Shown piece by piece: positions 10,744-23,059 of a DNA stretch of 64,000 nt; position 1 is the first letter of the stretch, and every line of letters starts with the position of its first letter. The notes beneath the pieces were generated by a model that had not been told where the DNA came from, did no database searches, and saw nothing but the letters and a program-made list of their open reading frames with translations. The translations under genes and the position numbers were made by a program. This DNA comes from Bathymodiolus brooksi (Eukaryota > Mollusca > Bivalvia > Mytilida > Modiolidae). Location of the stretch: assembly GCA_963680875.1 (NCBI GenBank), contig OY804576.1, positions 72,235,668-72,299,667 on the forward strand, written 5' to 3'.

Positions 10744-13430
10744 TTAAATAAAACGATGAGTGTCACTTAATATGTATTTGTGTACAGCTTTGATTATTTC
10801 TGTATTTAAGTCATATGAAAATGATTTATTTCCATGTAATAATGAATCTATATTAATGTCAACATTATTATTTTTTGGTATTATTGTCTGTATGTAATCT
10901 AATAAAACTAATCTTAAGTTATTATATTTAGGACAGATAAACAATAGATATGGTTGAACCAACTCGTAGAGGTATGCAGGTGTTAACCCATTTAGTATTT
11001 TATAAAATAATGTGAATTTGTGTTTATTCCGTCTATATTCTAGTGATTCCCACCCCAATTCATGGTATAGTTTTTGTCTAGAGGAATTACATCGAAGACC
11101 AGTTATAATTCGACCCGCTACTATTTGCACACTTTCCAGTAAATCAATTTCCTTTTTAGTGCAGTTACCCCATACTACATCCCCATATTCTAAAACAGGC
11201 CTAATAAATGCAACACATATACGTACAAGGGAATATCTATCTAATAAATGTTTAACTTGTCCGAGTCAAAATAAACGAGAGCATGCTTTTTTATGCATAT
11301 CATCTATATGTTTTTTTCATGTAACTGTTGATTGAAATGTTATTCCAAGATGACAGTGATTATCTACTTCATCAATTTCATCTCCATTTTTCTTAGGATT
11401 AAATTGGACTGCCCATTTCCTAGCCTAGTTGGAAATAACATTCAAGTCTTCAGTCAGAGAGGTTGCTGCTGCAGCATGATCATTTTCTACCACTACAAAT
11501 AAGGAAGTGTCATCTGCAAAAAGCCGGATGTCATTATTTATATCTTTTACAATATCATTAATATATACAAGGAAAAGGAAAGTGGCCAAAACAGAACCTT
11601 GAGGAACACCTGTATTAATACCCTAAAGAGTTGATGAAAAGCCTTCCAAGACAACTTTTTATTAACGATATGAGAGGTAACTTTCAATCCATGATATTAG
11701 TTGTTCGTTTACTCCAGTAAACTTAAGTTTGAAAATAAGGCCTTTATGCCAAGCTTTGTCAAAGGCCTTGGAAACATCACAAAAAACAAACCTTACATCC
11801 CTCCCCCTATCCATATTACTTTGACAATATATTATTTGTTTTCATATAATTAAATAAATGTTTAAATATAATTTTTTCCATAATTTTACATACTATGCTG
11901 GTTACTGATATAGGGTGATAATTTTGGGATGAATGTGGATTACCTTTACCTTTAAAACTTGGACTTACATGAGCTATCTTCCATAAGAGAGGAACCTGTT
12001 TAATTGAAAGAGACATGTTAACCAAGTTAGTGGTTTAGAAATTGAATAAACAATATTTTTTAGCAATCTAGGACTTATGCCATCAGGACCACCCGGTTTA
12101 TTTATATTTGAAATATTTAACTGGTCTAAAACTTCTTGTTCTGTTATAATAAATTCATTCAATTGATATGGCGGAGGTGTAATATTATAAGAAAAATCTG
12201 GTTCATTATCAATATTGGCTATATTAGAAAAATGAGTATTCAAAATTTCAGCTTTATCAGAAGGGTGAATAAAAATTTGGCAATGATGTTCCAAAAATGA
12301 GGGTGGGTCTCTGGCTTTAGTAAAATTTGATATGGATTTAACAATTTACCACCATTTTCCAGGAGGGATATCCTTGTTCAAAAGTTCAGAGGTAAGTTTA
12401 TTTTTATATTCATCCTTAGCTTTTCTCACTAAATCAATAACTTCATTTGTATTTTTCAAAATGTTTTCCAATCATCAGGATTATTTGTAGTTTTAACTTT
12501 GTAATGAATTCTGTTACGTTGTCTGATCTTATTTCTAATTTTATTATTCATGAATGGTTTATCATTTGGTCGAACTGTGATAGTCTTGGTAGGTATAAAT
12601 TTGTTAACAGTATTATCTAAAATTTTAAGAAAATTGGAATACACATCATTAATATTGTCAGAATTAAATACTATATTATCCCAGTTTGTAATATTCAGTT
12701 GATCGACAAGCCCTTCTATGTCTGCAGCAATATAGTTTCTTATTCTCCTTTTAAAGGGGTGTTGCTTAAAAGTTTTAAATGAAATTTCTGCTAACACAGG
12801 AGCATGTGTACTACATACTAGAGTAAGGACATCCACTGAGTTAATCCATTTTTTTCTGTTAGTTATACATAGATCAATACAACAAGTTCCTGTCTCGGGA
12901 GTAAAGTTTGTAGCCTCAAATACTACATTTGCCAAATTTAACCGATTTAATATCTTTTTGAAATAGTTTATGGAGTTTGACAAGGTGTCACAATTTTAGT
13001 CAGCAACTAAAAACAGTGGTAAATCAGAATCAAGCGCTTTATCTACAGACTCACAGAATAAGTCCCATATATATATATATAGAATTTGGAGGCCTATATA
13101 TAACACCAACTAAAAACAATTCATTGTTCCTAATTCGGATTTCGACCCAAAGTATTTCTAAATTATTAACTGATAGATCAGTACGTGCTTTGTAATACAA
13201 AATCTTTTTCACATATATGTTCACACCTCCACCGTGTCTATTTCTATCTAATCTAACTGGATTTTGGAAACCTTTTAATTTTATTTTATCATTATCAATA
13301 TATTTATCAAGATGAGATTCAGATATACAAATAACATCATAATCTAGAAATTCATGTTCAATTAAATCCAATTTAGGTAATAAACTATATACATTATTGT
13401 GCATTATTTTTTTATCATTCAATTGCGGGC
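10744..13430 (-). mobile_element. Jockey/CR1-type LINE ORF2, decayed
   Basis: From 13422 downward the minus strand encodes an endonuclease (MHNNVYSLLPKLDLI, VICISESHLDKY, HGGGVNIYVKK, GVIYRPPNS; 13422-13051, then 12983-12456), the RT entry (NKPGGPDGISPRLLK, 12294-11974; ENSFKGKG-like block, 12025-11816), DVSKAFDKAWHKGL, NTGVPQGSVLATFLFLVYIN (about 11600), RLFADDTSLF (about 11505) and the thumb and C-terminus (11130-10744). Stops and frame changes are frequent. A TA repeat at 13066-13082 has expanded inside the endonuclease. No ORF1 is attached, so the copy is 5'-truncated or 5'-decayed. Confidence 0.86.
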
Positions 13431-14164
13431 CTGGATTGGGCTCGATACCTGCAATCAGTAGGGCTTATTTTATAACATAACTAGATACAATTCCAAAGCA
13501 GTATTTAAATTAGTTCAAACCTTTAAAAAGTAAAAGATTTACACCCTGACATGCTCACATAATATTCTTCACCTTTTCAATCTTATTCAATCTCTTTGCA
13601 TTATTATTTTCAAGTAAATTGTGTAGCCTTCAACTACATGGTTCAATACATTTTTTTTCTCCCTCAATGTGTAAATAATTCTCACAAGTTTAAAATTCAA
13701 ATCAGCATGCATATATATTTTTGTCATATTTGTAAGGTCTTCATAGGAAACAGATTTCAAAAAAGGCATGTGCTTGTTTCTGAATCATATTGTACAATTG
13801 CTATTGTTCTGTTTATATATATCAGTTATACCAATAAAATATGTTTATACCAATACCAAACTTAGAGATGGATAGCATAGTAACCATCAGGTTCATACAT
13901 TTTACAACTTTATATGTTGACATTCTCTCTTACTCATTTGCTTTTAAGAGTATGTATCTTACACAACTTGATCAACTCTTTGGTAAGTGGTTTTGTAACA
14001 ACTCTGTTGTGAAACGTGTTAATTTAAAACGTTGTATAACTACTATGTAACAAACCATTATATTCTATTCCTTGTAACAGACCTAAGCTGAAAAATAAAA
14101 TTAAACGTGAGATCAGTTTTCTATGTAGATAATGTATAGGGTAAATTGACCGCAGCAATTTTAA
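13430..14164. other. AT-rich spacer, nothing recognised
   Basis: Between the LINE and the minisatellite. Small open frames on both strands have no recognisable domain. No repeat family was identified. Confidence 0.45.
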
Positions 14165-14734
14165 CAATCATCTAGGAACAAACTATGACGGGGACGTTAC
14201 ATAGCAATCATCGGGGAACAAACCATGACGGGAACGTTACATAGCAATCATCGAGGAACAAACTATGACGGAAACGTTACATAACAATCGTCGAGGATCA
14301 AACTCTGACAGGAACGTTACATAGCAATCATCGAGGAACAAACTATGACAGGAACGTTACATAGCAATCATCGAGGAACAAACTATGACGGGAATGTTAC
14401 ATAGCAATCATCGAGGAACAAACTCTGACGGAACGTTACATAGCAGTCATCGAGGAACAAACTATGGCGGGAACGTTTCATAGCAATCTTCGAGGAACAA
14501 ACCATAACGGGAACGTTACATAGCAATCAATGAGGAACAAACTATGACGGGAACGTTACATAGCAATCTTCGAGGAACCAACTCTGACAGGAACGTTACA
14601 TAGCAATCATCGAGGAACAAACTATGGCGGGAATGTTACATAGCAATCATCGAGTAACAAACTATGACGGGAATGTTACATAGCAATCATCTAGGAATAA
14701 ACTATGACGGGAACGTTATATAACAATCATCGGG
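14165..14734 (+). repeat. 40-bp minisatellite, 14 copies plus a partial
   Basis: A head-to-tail array with a 40-bp period. The consensus reads caatcatcgaggaacaaact then atgacgggaacgttacatag. Copies differ at one to five positions, and one copy is 39 bp. The array ends with an 11-base partial unit. The period is not a multiple of three, so it is not a coding repeat. It lies directly upstream of a Penelope RT remnant, but whether the two are related is unknown. Confidence 0.95.
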
Positions 14735-14744
14735 ACAATAATTC

Positions 14745-16060
14745 AGGTACAACCAACATTAGGCACAAGACATAGAACGAAGACCAACAAAACAAATATA
14801 CACCACAGAACACTAAAACGATGAACAGAGAACACACCACCACAAAACCTGGGTGAACCCATGTGTTCGCGAAGGTTACGCAGTTCCTCTTTCTTATAGA
14901 GTTATTGTGACATTTGACTTCTCTACCCTCTTCACAGCTATTCCCCACTCAAACTGAAAGACTGATTAGGAGAATTGGTTCAACTGTGCATCATAAAGAA
15001 AAGAATGGCCAACGTAGATAAAAGTACCTTGTGCTAGGAAGGGACAGATCTTATTTTGTAAAACAAAAAAACACTGATTCTACCAAAAAGTTATCTGACA
15101 CTGATATCATCAAAATGCTCCAGTTTTTGATTGACAACATATTTATAATGTTTGGGGGACGTGTTTTTCAACAGACAGTCGGCATGCCTACGGGTACAAA
15201 CTATGTTCTTCTTCTCGCTGACTTATTCCTTTATTCGCATGAGGCAGACTTCATACAGGGGCTTCTCAAGAAAAATGAAAAGAAGCTAGTCAGATCCTTT
15301 ATATTCACGTTCCGCTATATAGATGATGTCCTTTCACTAAATAATTCTAGGTTTGGTGATTTCTTTGATCTTATCGATCACATTGAGCTAGAAATAAAGG
15401 ATACCACGTACAGATACAGATAGGTCTGCCTCATACCTTGACCTACACCTCGAAATTGACAGTGAGGGGCGATTAAGAACGAAACTTTGCGACAAAAGAG
15501 ATGATTTCAATTTTCTCATTGTGAACTTTTCATTTATATGTAGCAACATTCCAGCAGCCTCTACATATCGAGTATATACGTGTCAGTTGATACGATATTT
15601 CAGAGCTTGTGGTTCCTATCAGTATTTCCTTGATAGAGGGTTGCTGCTAACAAGGAAGCTACTGAACCAAGGGTTCCTAATGACTGACGTCATCATTTCG
15701 AAGGTTTTACGGTCACCACCATGACTTGGTTGACCGTTATGGAATATCTGTGTCACAAATTACCACGGATATGTTCCATTTGTCGTAAATACTTCCCGGT
15801 CCTTTCCTCATGCATAGCTTATCACTGGGCTTGTAACTAGATTAACACGACAGTTGGCATTGGTGGAGCACGAACTGCTTACCCTTCCGGAGCACCTGAG
15901 TTTCTTTAGGACATTGCGTTGTCGGTCTTTCGATTTACAGATTCTGATTATTCCTTTAGTACATTTGTATCTTCAAACTCTTCTTATGAAGAAAATCACG
16001 CTCATTGCCATCTATTTATATGCCTTACTGCTGACATTTCAATGTATTTATTATAAAATA
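14745..16060 (+). mobile_element. Penelope-like element, degenerate RT and 3' region
   Basis: Plus-strand translation shows TFDFSTLFTAIPH (14909), LGRDRSYFVK, the QTVGMPTGTN block and FTFRYIDDVLSLNNSRFGDF with the catalytic DD (15031-15423), then after a frame change YLDLHLEIDSEGRL, YRVYTCQLIRYFRACGSYQ, LLLTRKLLNQGFL and a YGISVSQITTDMFH ending. These are the RT blocks of Penelope-like elements. The following 3' region (about 15850-15990) has counterparts at 46155-46345, and inverted at 16515-16870 and 18890-19100. Frameshifts near 15420 and 15690 and the missing N-terminus show it is dead. Confidence 0.88.
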
Positions 16061-16370
16061 AATAAAGCATAAAAGCTTCACATAATTACACTTTTTCTCA
16101 TTTGTTGAGATCTCAAGAAGTAAAAATTATCCAATGCAATTATCTAATGATATAGTGCCCAATTCGAGGTCGCTATACTTGGTCAGACAACACTAGGATT
16201 CGCAATATTTTGAGTCCATATCGTAACTATTATTATCAATATGTTATTAAAATGTCAAAAAGAATGCAGAAACGACGGTACAAGTATTCTACATATGACA
16301 CAAATGACATTTCAAAGATTTGTTAAATAAATTAATTATAATATTTTCATTTGAAATAAATTTAACTCAC

Positions 16371-16455
16371 TTGAATGAGCACACCGTCAATGTGATGACC
16401 AACAAACTTCCGATGACATCTATCGAAATCCAAAAAAGAGCATTCTGTCCATCAG
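16371..16455 (-). CDS. EGF-type receptor gene, transmembrane exon
   Basis: An 85-bp minus-strand exon bounded by acceptor ttctacag and donor gtgagt. It enters in phase 1 and leaves in phase 2. It encodes ADGQN followed by a hydrophobic stretch, ALFWISIDVIGSLLVITLTV, then CSF, which is long enough for one membrane-spanning helix. The entry phase matches the exit phase of the Thr-rich linker exons at 18281-18358 and 21319-21363. The order EGF module, Thr-rich stalk, membrane helix makes a type I membrane protein. The next exon should enter in phase 2. The terminal-exon type seen at 24983-25049 has that phase, but no copy was found below 16371, where Penelope debris fills the sequence. Confidence 0.72.
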
Positions 16456-16499
16456 CTGTAGAATTAGATAAAAACATTTAACTATATGTTGTCATGGTT

Positions 16500-16870
16500 A
16501 TAATTATGCATGTTTAACGCCACTTTTAATCATGTTTCAGTTGTAATCGTTGAAAGAAAAGTTTTAAGATATCAAAAGTGGTAATCAGAAACCGTAAACC
16601 GAAGGACAAATGGCAAAAAAGGACAAACAATGATCTACAAAACATTATACAGAACACGAAAGATCGAGCAACACGAAAACCACTAAAAACCGGGGGAGAA
16701 AGCAAATTAAGATCGAGCAACACGAATCCCACCAAAATCAGTTTTATTAGCTGGAATAAGCGGTGACAAACCTCGATCCGCCATTCCCGGGGGACTTGAT
16801 CATATATCACCTCTATGGGCGGTAATCGGACTGATTCCATAGGAAACCGTATATCCGACGACCATACGAT
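16500..16870 (-). repeat. SINE tail and Penelope 3' region remnants
   Basis: Bases 16508-16555 resemble the inverted SINE tail (tgtttaacgccacttttaat). Bases 16565-16740, read on the minus strand, match the region that follows Penelope RTs elsewhere in the window (for example 46205-46345). An open frame crosses this stretch but matches nothing and is likely chance. Confidence 0.55.
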
Positions 16871-16874
16871 CACA

Positions 16875-17409
16875 GCTACCGACTGTCCCTTAGATCAGAA
16901 GGGGTATATGTAAAATGGATATTCGGGATAGAAGACAACAATTACATGAAATCAAAGCTGCAATTTAACTCGAAAACAAACGTTCGTTCAGATTCCCACA
17001 ACATCTGTGAATACGACCAGGAGACCCGAAGGAGTTGCATCTATAGTCACCATTATTATAAGGGAACCTATTGCTGTGAAAGATATTTACACGCATAGTT
17101 TAGTTAGTTGAAACATTCTCTTCTCTAGTTCTGTTCTTCATTCAATTCATGGTGGTACCCATTATGACATTTCTGAACTAAGGTATTATGTTCTTGGTGG
17201 ATTAATTACCAGTTGGGAGGAGTAGTCTCCTGTTCAAGACATACCTGACACAATGAACAGGATATAGACTAACGTATTACACTTTGTATGGTGGGACGGC
17301 ATTTGATGTTGTTATAGAATTCCTACAGCTAATCTTTAATTAATGTCACTTCTACATAAAAGTAGAATTACGATTCACATAGATAATACATTATATTCAT
17401 ATCCATTTG
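16875..17409. other. Intronic spacer, nothing recognised
   Basis: AT-rich sequence, probably intron of the EGF-type gene. No exon-like segment with good splice sites was seen. Confidence 0.4.
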
Positions 17410-17419
17410 CTAATAGTGA

Positions 17420-17970
17420 GCCCAAGAGCTCATTGATTGATTGATTGATTCATTGATGTTTAACGTCCAGCGAGCAATTTTCCAGCTATATTCAAGACGA
17501 GAGAAAAGAATTAAACGCCACGGGTCTCGAAACAAGGAAAGGTGATAGGTATGGACGGATAATTTAGCCAGTGCAACAAGTCTCCTATGGACCACTCATC
17601 ATGAGCATAATGCTCATAATGAGCTGGTACACTGAGTGTTCTTTAACGTGCGAAGAGAATGGCAATCTCTCAACACGGGACCTCGGTTTTATTTACGTCT
17701 CATCCGAAGGACAGGTTGGTTGTTAATTTATACATCCCGCACAACCGACGGATGCCCCTTCAAGCCGAAGAAGCTCTCGGTCCCATTTCTATACCCCGGG
17801 GTTCCCGCGGGGTTGGCCCCTTTTAGAGGACTAGGACAGAGAAACCTGGTGCCTATTATACCCCCGGCACACCCTATGGGAGAGAGCCCAACAGCTCGTG
17901 AATTGTTGGTAGTTGCTGTTTCTTATAACACGCACGTTATGTTTCTCTTAGTCAAGTATTTCCGGTGATA
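17420..17970 (+). repeat. Dispersed repeat with GC-rich core
   Basis: It opens with (TGAT)n-like sequence and tgatgtttaacgtccagcga, followed by tttaacgtgcgaagag, gggacctcggttttatttac and catccgaaggacaggttgg. I recognise this style from other molluscan genomes as an uncharacterised interspersed repeat. The core at 17740-17890 is markedly GC-richer than its surroundings. A 110-codon open frame runs through it but ignores the repeat structure and is not a convincing gene. Confidence 0.5.
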
Positions 17971-18280
17971 GAGGAAAGAAACATCTACGGAAAACGGAAA
18001 TGATGCATCGTCATTAGAGATATTGATATTTACGGTCAACCTGTTCATGATCACGACCATATAATTTGTGTAGTAAAATATGACTTAAAAGTAGGAGCAA
18101 CGTAGCCTTGCTTGGGTATATTTTGCTTCACCAACTGAGTTCTATCAAAACAATCAATGTACTGGTCACATGTGCATTGAACAACTACAACAAATTCAAA
18201 TGTCTGAATTAGTTCACAAAGAAGAAAACACATGTGTGAAATGATAATTAAACAACACAATTTGTAAAGAGCATACATAC

Positions 18281-18358
18281 CCTGATGATTCTCAATAGAC
18301 TTGTGTGTACTTTGGGCGATCTGTGTTTTAATAGTTGTATATTTAATTACTTCTGTAA
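18281..18358 (-). CDS. EGF-type receptor gene, Thr-rich stalk exon 2
   Basis: A 78-bp minus-strand exon between acceptor cttattttatag and donor gtatgt. It is symmetric, phase 1 in and phase 1 out, so it can be included or skipped without breaking the frame. It encodes 26 residues including VIKYTTIKTQIAQSTHKS, polar and rich in Thr, Ser and Lys with no cysteine. It fits as an extracellular stalk between the EGF-like module and the membrane helix. It lies between the linker exon at 21319-21363 and the transmembrane exon at 16371-16455 and matches both in phase. Confidence 0.6.
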
Positions 18359-18359
18359 C

Positions 18360-18889
18360 TATAAAATAAGACACATGTATTGTACACGAAAATAATTATC
18401 TGGTCACATGTAAAATCGTTTCAATACATTCCCAAAGGGAACTTCATTTTATTGAAAATAAATCAATTGATTTCACCCACGTATATCTCAAATCATGCGC
18501 GGCTTTAGAGGGGAGGTACTCCCCTTAAATATTTCAAAGCATGTGTTATAAAGCATTAAATGTATTACCATTTTCAATAAGAATACTACATAACGATATG
18601 ATTATTTACGCTATATATATATATGTTTCTTTAATTTCATAGATGTTTGTATATACTGTGTGATGTGTCATGATGTCAACCATTAGTAGGTGTAGATGTG
18701 CTTTTAATTTAATATTTTTTTAAAGTAATGGCTGTTATTTCAAACTCCCCCTAAACCAGGGCTCTGTCATTTCCACGTTGAGCCGCCAGGACATAGCATT
18801 CGTCATGACCTGGAAATGTGCCTTTGAATATATCATGTGCATGGATGATAATATATCTTTTAATGAATATTATTTGCTATTATTATGCA
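18360..18889. other. Intronic spacer, nothing recognised
   Basis: AT-rich, probably intron. No domain, repeat family or exon was identified. Confidence 0.4.
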
Positions 18890-19445
18890 TAGGAGTTACG
18901 AAAAGTTTGAAGACACCAAAGTGGCAATCAGAAGAGCCGTATATCGAAGGTCAGACAACCCAATGTCCAAAATAAAAAGGACAAACAATTATCTATAAAA
19001 CTCAATACAGGAAACTAAAAGTTAGCAATAGGAACCCCACCAATAACCGGAGATGAACTAAGGTGCTCCGGAAGGAAAAGCAGCACCTGCTCCACTATGA
19101 AGCAAACATTACATAATGCATTAATAATTGTATATATATATAAGTTGGTAAAACTTGTGTCTGATCCTCGTTGTATCTTTTATGAAATAAAATAATTATA
19201 AGCTAAACTTAGCCTAGCAGTTTCTGTGGTTTCCTTTATTTCAAGCTCAGTACGATAGATGCGATCAACATACTTTGTCTTGAGAAGCCACTGTATGACG
19301 CATCTCATACTAATAAAGAAACAAGTCGGCGAGAACAGGAGCACAGTTGATACCCATTGGAATTCCGACTGTTTATTGAAAAAATGTCCATCAAACATGA
19401 CATATGTTGTCATCAAGAACTCAAGTATGTTGATGATATCCATTT
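18890..19445 (-). mobile_element. Penelope-like element fragment in intron
   Basis: The minus strand from 19443 encodes DIINILEFLMTTYVMFDGHF, then YVDRIYRTELEIKETTETA, a decayed match to the RT segment at 15100-15410, with the GMPTGTN block destroyed. Below it (19100-18890) is the 3' region seen at other Penelope copies. Orientation and order (RT, then 3' region) are consistent with one 5'-truncated insertion. Confidence 0.72.
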
Positions 19446-19449
19446 CAGA

Positions 19450-20709
19450 GTACTTTTGGGTAGAATCAGTCTTTATTTATTAGGTGTCAAACCACTAATT
19501 CACCAATCAGAGCTTATAACATATAGAAAACAATTAGTCCTTTTTAAAGAAAAAAGTTCCTTTCTCTTTTTTGTATTGTGAAGAATACTGAATGGAATGG
19601 AATAATTAAAATTGAAAATTGAAGTTGAATATATAAGGATTATTTTGAGCCCAAATTTGATGTATTTAGTTGTATTTTAATACCTCTATGGATGATTTGA
19701 TGCATGACTTATAAATACTTAATTTCCGTGGGATGACGGAGCTGTTTTTATAGTAGGTGTTTTCCATAGTCTAGTATTTCACTGCAAGACTTTCAACATC
19801 CCATGATATTTTGATAGAACGTAGAATAATCATGTACGTTTTAGAAAATATATGGTCTTGGAAGGGTTAAACTGAAGATAAAATGGCCAGGTAGGCTAGA
19901 AAAAACACAAATTTAGTAGAAAATGTTAAAGAAATTAATTAGTGGTTTAACACCATTAATTAAGATACGGTTTAAAATGGTAACATAACAACAGGCAACT
20001 ACCGATCATTTTCAAAACAGAGCTGCATCAAGTTGTCTTTTACGCATGCATATGGAGCATCACATTTCCGAAACAGCTGTTTCTTAAAAATAGTTTTTCA
20101 TACCGTTACATGTAATATGGCGCAGATGCTAGGAGGGCAATACATTGCCAGGGAGTCATTTAATTACATTTCTTAGCCATGCTTAATTTACATGTAAGAT
20201 GACTAAACAACAGTGAAGTGATAATATAATTCTTCTGGAACTACGTTTTTCTATTTTGGAAGAAAATAGTTTAGTAATGAAAATTAGGCAAAGCAGTGAG
20301 TTTTCCTTATTTTACGTAATTAAACATCTATGTTTCGGTCTAGAACACATAGAGTACAATTTTACAACACTTGCCTTATTTGCATAATGATTGATAAAGA
20401 TAAAAAAAAATATCAGTACACAACTCACAATCTGATTGGACAAAAAACTACCCGTTGTTAAAACTAGTTTATTGTACAAATTTGGTAAAATGGGGCAAAG
20501 TTTCTAATATATGTATGTGGAAGATACTAACAAGTAGTAACGGCCTATGAATCCCTTAATGAAGAACAATACTCTGATATTAAAAATCTAGTAGAAATGT
20601 TCTGAGGATGTTATCCTTCACTTATATAAACAATGAATATATAAACAAACGAATGGAATCAAAACTAGTAAAGACAATAGGAACAGTTATTCAATTTTCT
20701 AGTTTTTTG
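19450..20709. other. Long intronic spacer
   Basis: About 1.25 kb of AT-rich sequence. No conserved motif, repeat family or exon was recognised. Confidence 0.4.
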
Positions 20710-21150
20710 GAAGATTCAGTATGCTTGTTCTGCCTGGAACCCTCACAATAAATGTGAAATCGATCAACTCGAACTGGTCCAATACAGGACTGACAGGCTC
20801 GCCACCAACAGACAGCGAAACACATCTAGCGCTGGTGACATGTTACAACACTTGAACTGACGCAGTCTTAAAGACAGATGCATAGATGCTCGACTTGTCA
20901 TGATGTATAAAATAGAAAACGAAAATATATATCTAGTCCAAAAAAAGACCGCCTTGAGCCATCATTCAGCCAATCACAGAACATGTATTTCTTGTCTTTC
21001 ATTATCACTCATTGTAAGACTCGACAAAGACAAGAATCGATGTTTCCCTCGTACGATATCTGACTGGAACAGACTGCCACAGCTCACAGTTTTGAGTCGC
21101 TCGGTTGAAACATTCAATGCTGCGGTCTCCTCTACCAAGTATTAATTTAT
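20710..21150 (+). mobile_element. LINE 3' fragment, same family as 7045-7865
   Basis: Plus-strand reading gives YACSAWNPHNKCEIDQLELV, TDRLATNRQRNTSSAGDM, then after a frame change LMMYKIENE and DKDKNRCFPRTISDWNRLPQ, ending SVETFNAAVSSTKY. This matches the C-terminal part of the LINE at 7440-7855 in order. Only the last 440 bp are present, and it sits inside an intron of the EGF-type gene on the opposite strand. Confidence 0.78.
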
Positions 21151-21318
21151 GAAATTTTTAATTAACCTTTTCCAATTGTCATTTGTAACCTTTGACATAA
21201 TTTTCAACTTGTTGAAGGCAGTCAGTATTTAGTAGAAGTAGAAGAATACTGATTTCTATGATTCCTAATCATCAGTTCAAATCCAGTGTTTTGTTGGAGT
21301 ATATAGAAAGAAAACGTA

Positions 21319-21363
21319 CCTTCCTGATCTTTCGTTGTTGTTTGAACTTTACTCGTTGTCTGT
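21319..21363 (-). CDS. EGF-type receptor gene, Thr-rich stalk exon 1
   Basis: A 45-bp symmetric exon (phase 1 in, phase 1 out) on the minus strand between acceptor atatttacag and donor gtacgt. It encodes GQTTSKVQTTTKDQE, a short Thr-rich, Cys-free linker. Its entry phase matches the exit of the exon at 22039-22070, joining the end of the EGF module (ASGCTET) to this stalk. Its exit phase matches both the second stalk exon and the transmembrane exon. Confidence 0.66.
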
Positions 21364-22038
21364 CCTGTAAATATTAAAGGTAAGTTGAAAAAATAAATTT
21401 AAAACTTTGAAGTAATACTAAAATATGTTAAGGAAGACATGATACACTAATGATCATAGTATGCAAATAATATGCAAATGACAGAAACAAAATAGTTCTG
21501 AAACAAAAATCGTCACAAATAGTAGAGTACACACACTTGACGTTTTATTTACATTTTGACTTTTAAGACTTTAAGAGAATATAATTGCAATGAAAAGTTC
21601 TTCCCAGCGCAGAGATTGGACTAATATTATCAGCGTAAATGAATTACCTGTGTATCCATGTATAAGTCCAGAGAGAGATGCCAATGATGATTACAAGAAG
21701 TATTTATATAAAACGAGAATTGGCCTTATAGAAAAAGTATCAACAATGATGTAGCCAATTTATTGACATGGAATGTTTTGTTTCTGTTTTTGTTTTGTAT
21801 TCACATTCATTAAGTACATGTATATCAAATCGTTCAAATCTGTCCTAGCTTTACCAATTCAACATATTTTGTGTTGGGTTCTGTCAAATATCATCAATTG
21901 GGTTGTTATCCTTTCCGTATAATTAATATTGACAAAACATAACCTAATGTAATTTTGAAAATATAGAAATATATGTGATAAAAATGTTACAAATATTTTG
22001 TATTGAAATATTGAAATATACATTTATACTTATCATAC

Positions 22039-22070
22039 CTGTTTCTGTGCATCCCGAAGCATAATGACAA
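22039..22070 (-). CDS. EGF-type receptor gene, end of EGF module
   Basis: A 32-bp minus-strand micro-exon between acceptor attttgtag and donor gtatga, entering in phase 2 and leaving in phase 1. Joined by phase to the preceding exon it gives CNCSKESCHYASGCTET, the C-terminal cysteines of an EGF-like repeat of the MEGF type. The exact phase fit on both sides and the resulting cysteine spacing support so small an exon. Confidence 0.68.
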
Positions 22071-22735
22071 CTACAAAATAATGTATCAAAGTTATCCTAT
22101 TGACATAATGTATCAAAGTTATCCTATTGACATAATATTCAGAAACTTATTATGTGGCATTGTTTTCTTCAACAGTTTTCATGAATGTCATGTTCATAGT
22201 GACACTAACAATGTATTAAGGGTCGACTGTTGTAGTTGGATTTGCATCTTGTGAAAAAAAAAGTTTAAACAGTGATGGTCATCAATTCCACTAATATTAA
22301 CGATAAAAAAACAATCACGTGTCATCTTAATTGTACACAGTCAGTGCCCTATCACCATGACGCGAATAATTCAGCGTCATCTTATGGTCAATGTACTCTA
22401 GACGTCAATGTGGGGACCTGGGAAGGAGGCGGACTATACATACAAAATTATTCGGGCTACCATCATAACTGAAGTTTGTGAGCTCGTTCCCTTTGGGTAT
22501 ATATTATAGTGAGATATCCTCGATTCTATTTTTGTGTGGCAGCTTGTTGTCCCAAGTGGTTTTCTCCATGTACCATGATATAATTCATAACAATATATTT
22601 CACTGTCTGCAAAGAAGAAGTCGTATTAATTTCATAGAAAATAGTGCTTTTTCTTTACATTTTTGTCATGTCATATTGGTAAATAAATTTTAATGTTCTT
22701 TTTTTTATTACTGAATATTATATAAATGTTTAAAC

Positions 22736-22835
22736 CTTTCTTTCGAACAATTGCATCTCCCTTCACAGAGTATTCCGTAATCTGGATATTCACAAACGCC
22801 ACTGCAGTTCTTTCCATAAAGACCAGCTGAACAAG
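22736..22835 (-). CDS. EGF-type receptor gene, EGF-like exon
   Basis: A 100-bp minus-strand exon between acceptor ataattgtag and donor gtttaa, entering in phase 1 and leaving in phase 2. It encodes CSAGLYGKNCSGVCEYPDYG, then ILCEGRCNCSKE, with the CxxGxYGxxC and CxGxCxC spacing of EGF-like/laminin-type repeats in MEGF10-like proteins. Bivalves carry many short genes of this kind, thought to act in cell-surface recognition. The role is inferred from the family only. Confidence 0.75.
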
Positions 22836-22919
22836 CTACAATTATGAAATAAATGTAAACAATTTGTGCAGTGTATTGTAAACAATTATACAATAGATTT
22901 ATTTTCTTGTGTTCATTTA

Positions 22920-23055
22920 GTCAATGGGCTTGAATAACCCCCCGCACATTCGCGCAATCACCCCTCTTAAATGTAGCATGGGGTTTAACAAACCCCGTAA
23001 ACACACCCCCTCTTAACTGTAACATGGGGTTGAATAGCCCTGTACATACACCAGG
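22920..23055 (+). repeat. Short degenerate tandem repeat (about 60 bp)
   Basis: Two to three imperfect copies of a unit containing acccctcttaa, tgta(g/a)catggggttt and aa(c/t)a(a/g)ccccg. It lies in the intron upstream of the EGF exon and has no coding potential. Confidence 0.6.
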
Positions 23056-23059
23056 TACC

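Noticed and set aside
16578..16766. Basic plus-strand ORF (MVIRNRKPKDKW...)
   Set aside because: This is the antisense of a Penelope 3' non-coding region found at several other places in the window.
17636..17968. 110-codon plus-strand frame in the GC-rich repeat
   Set aside because: It runs through a dispersed repeat without respect to its structure, has no domain, and its openness is explained by local GC content.
18051..18374. Single 107-codon minus-strand ORF
   Set aside because: Only its upstream portion (18281-18358) is bounded by splice sites and phase-matched to other exons; the rest is intron read-through.
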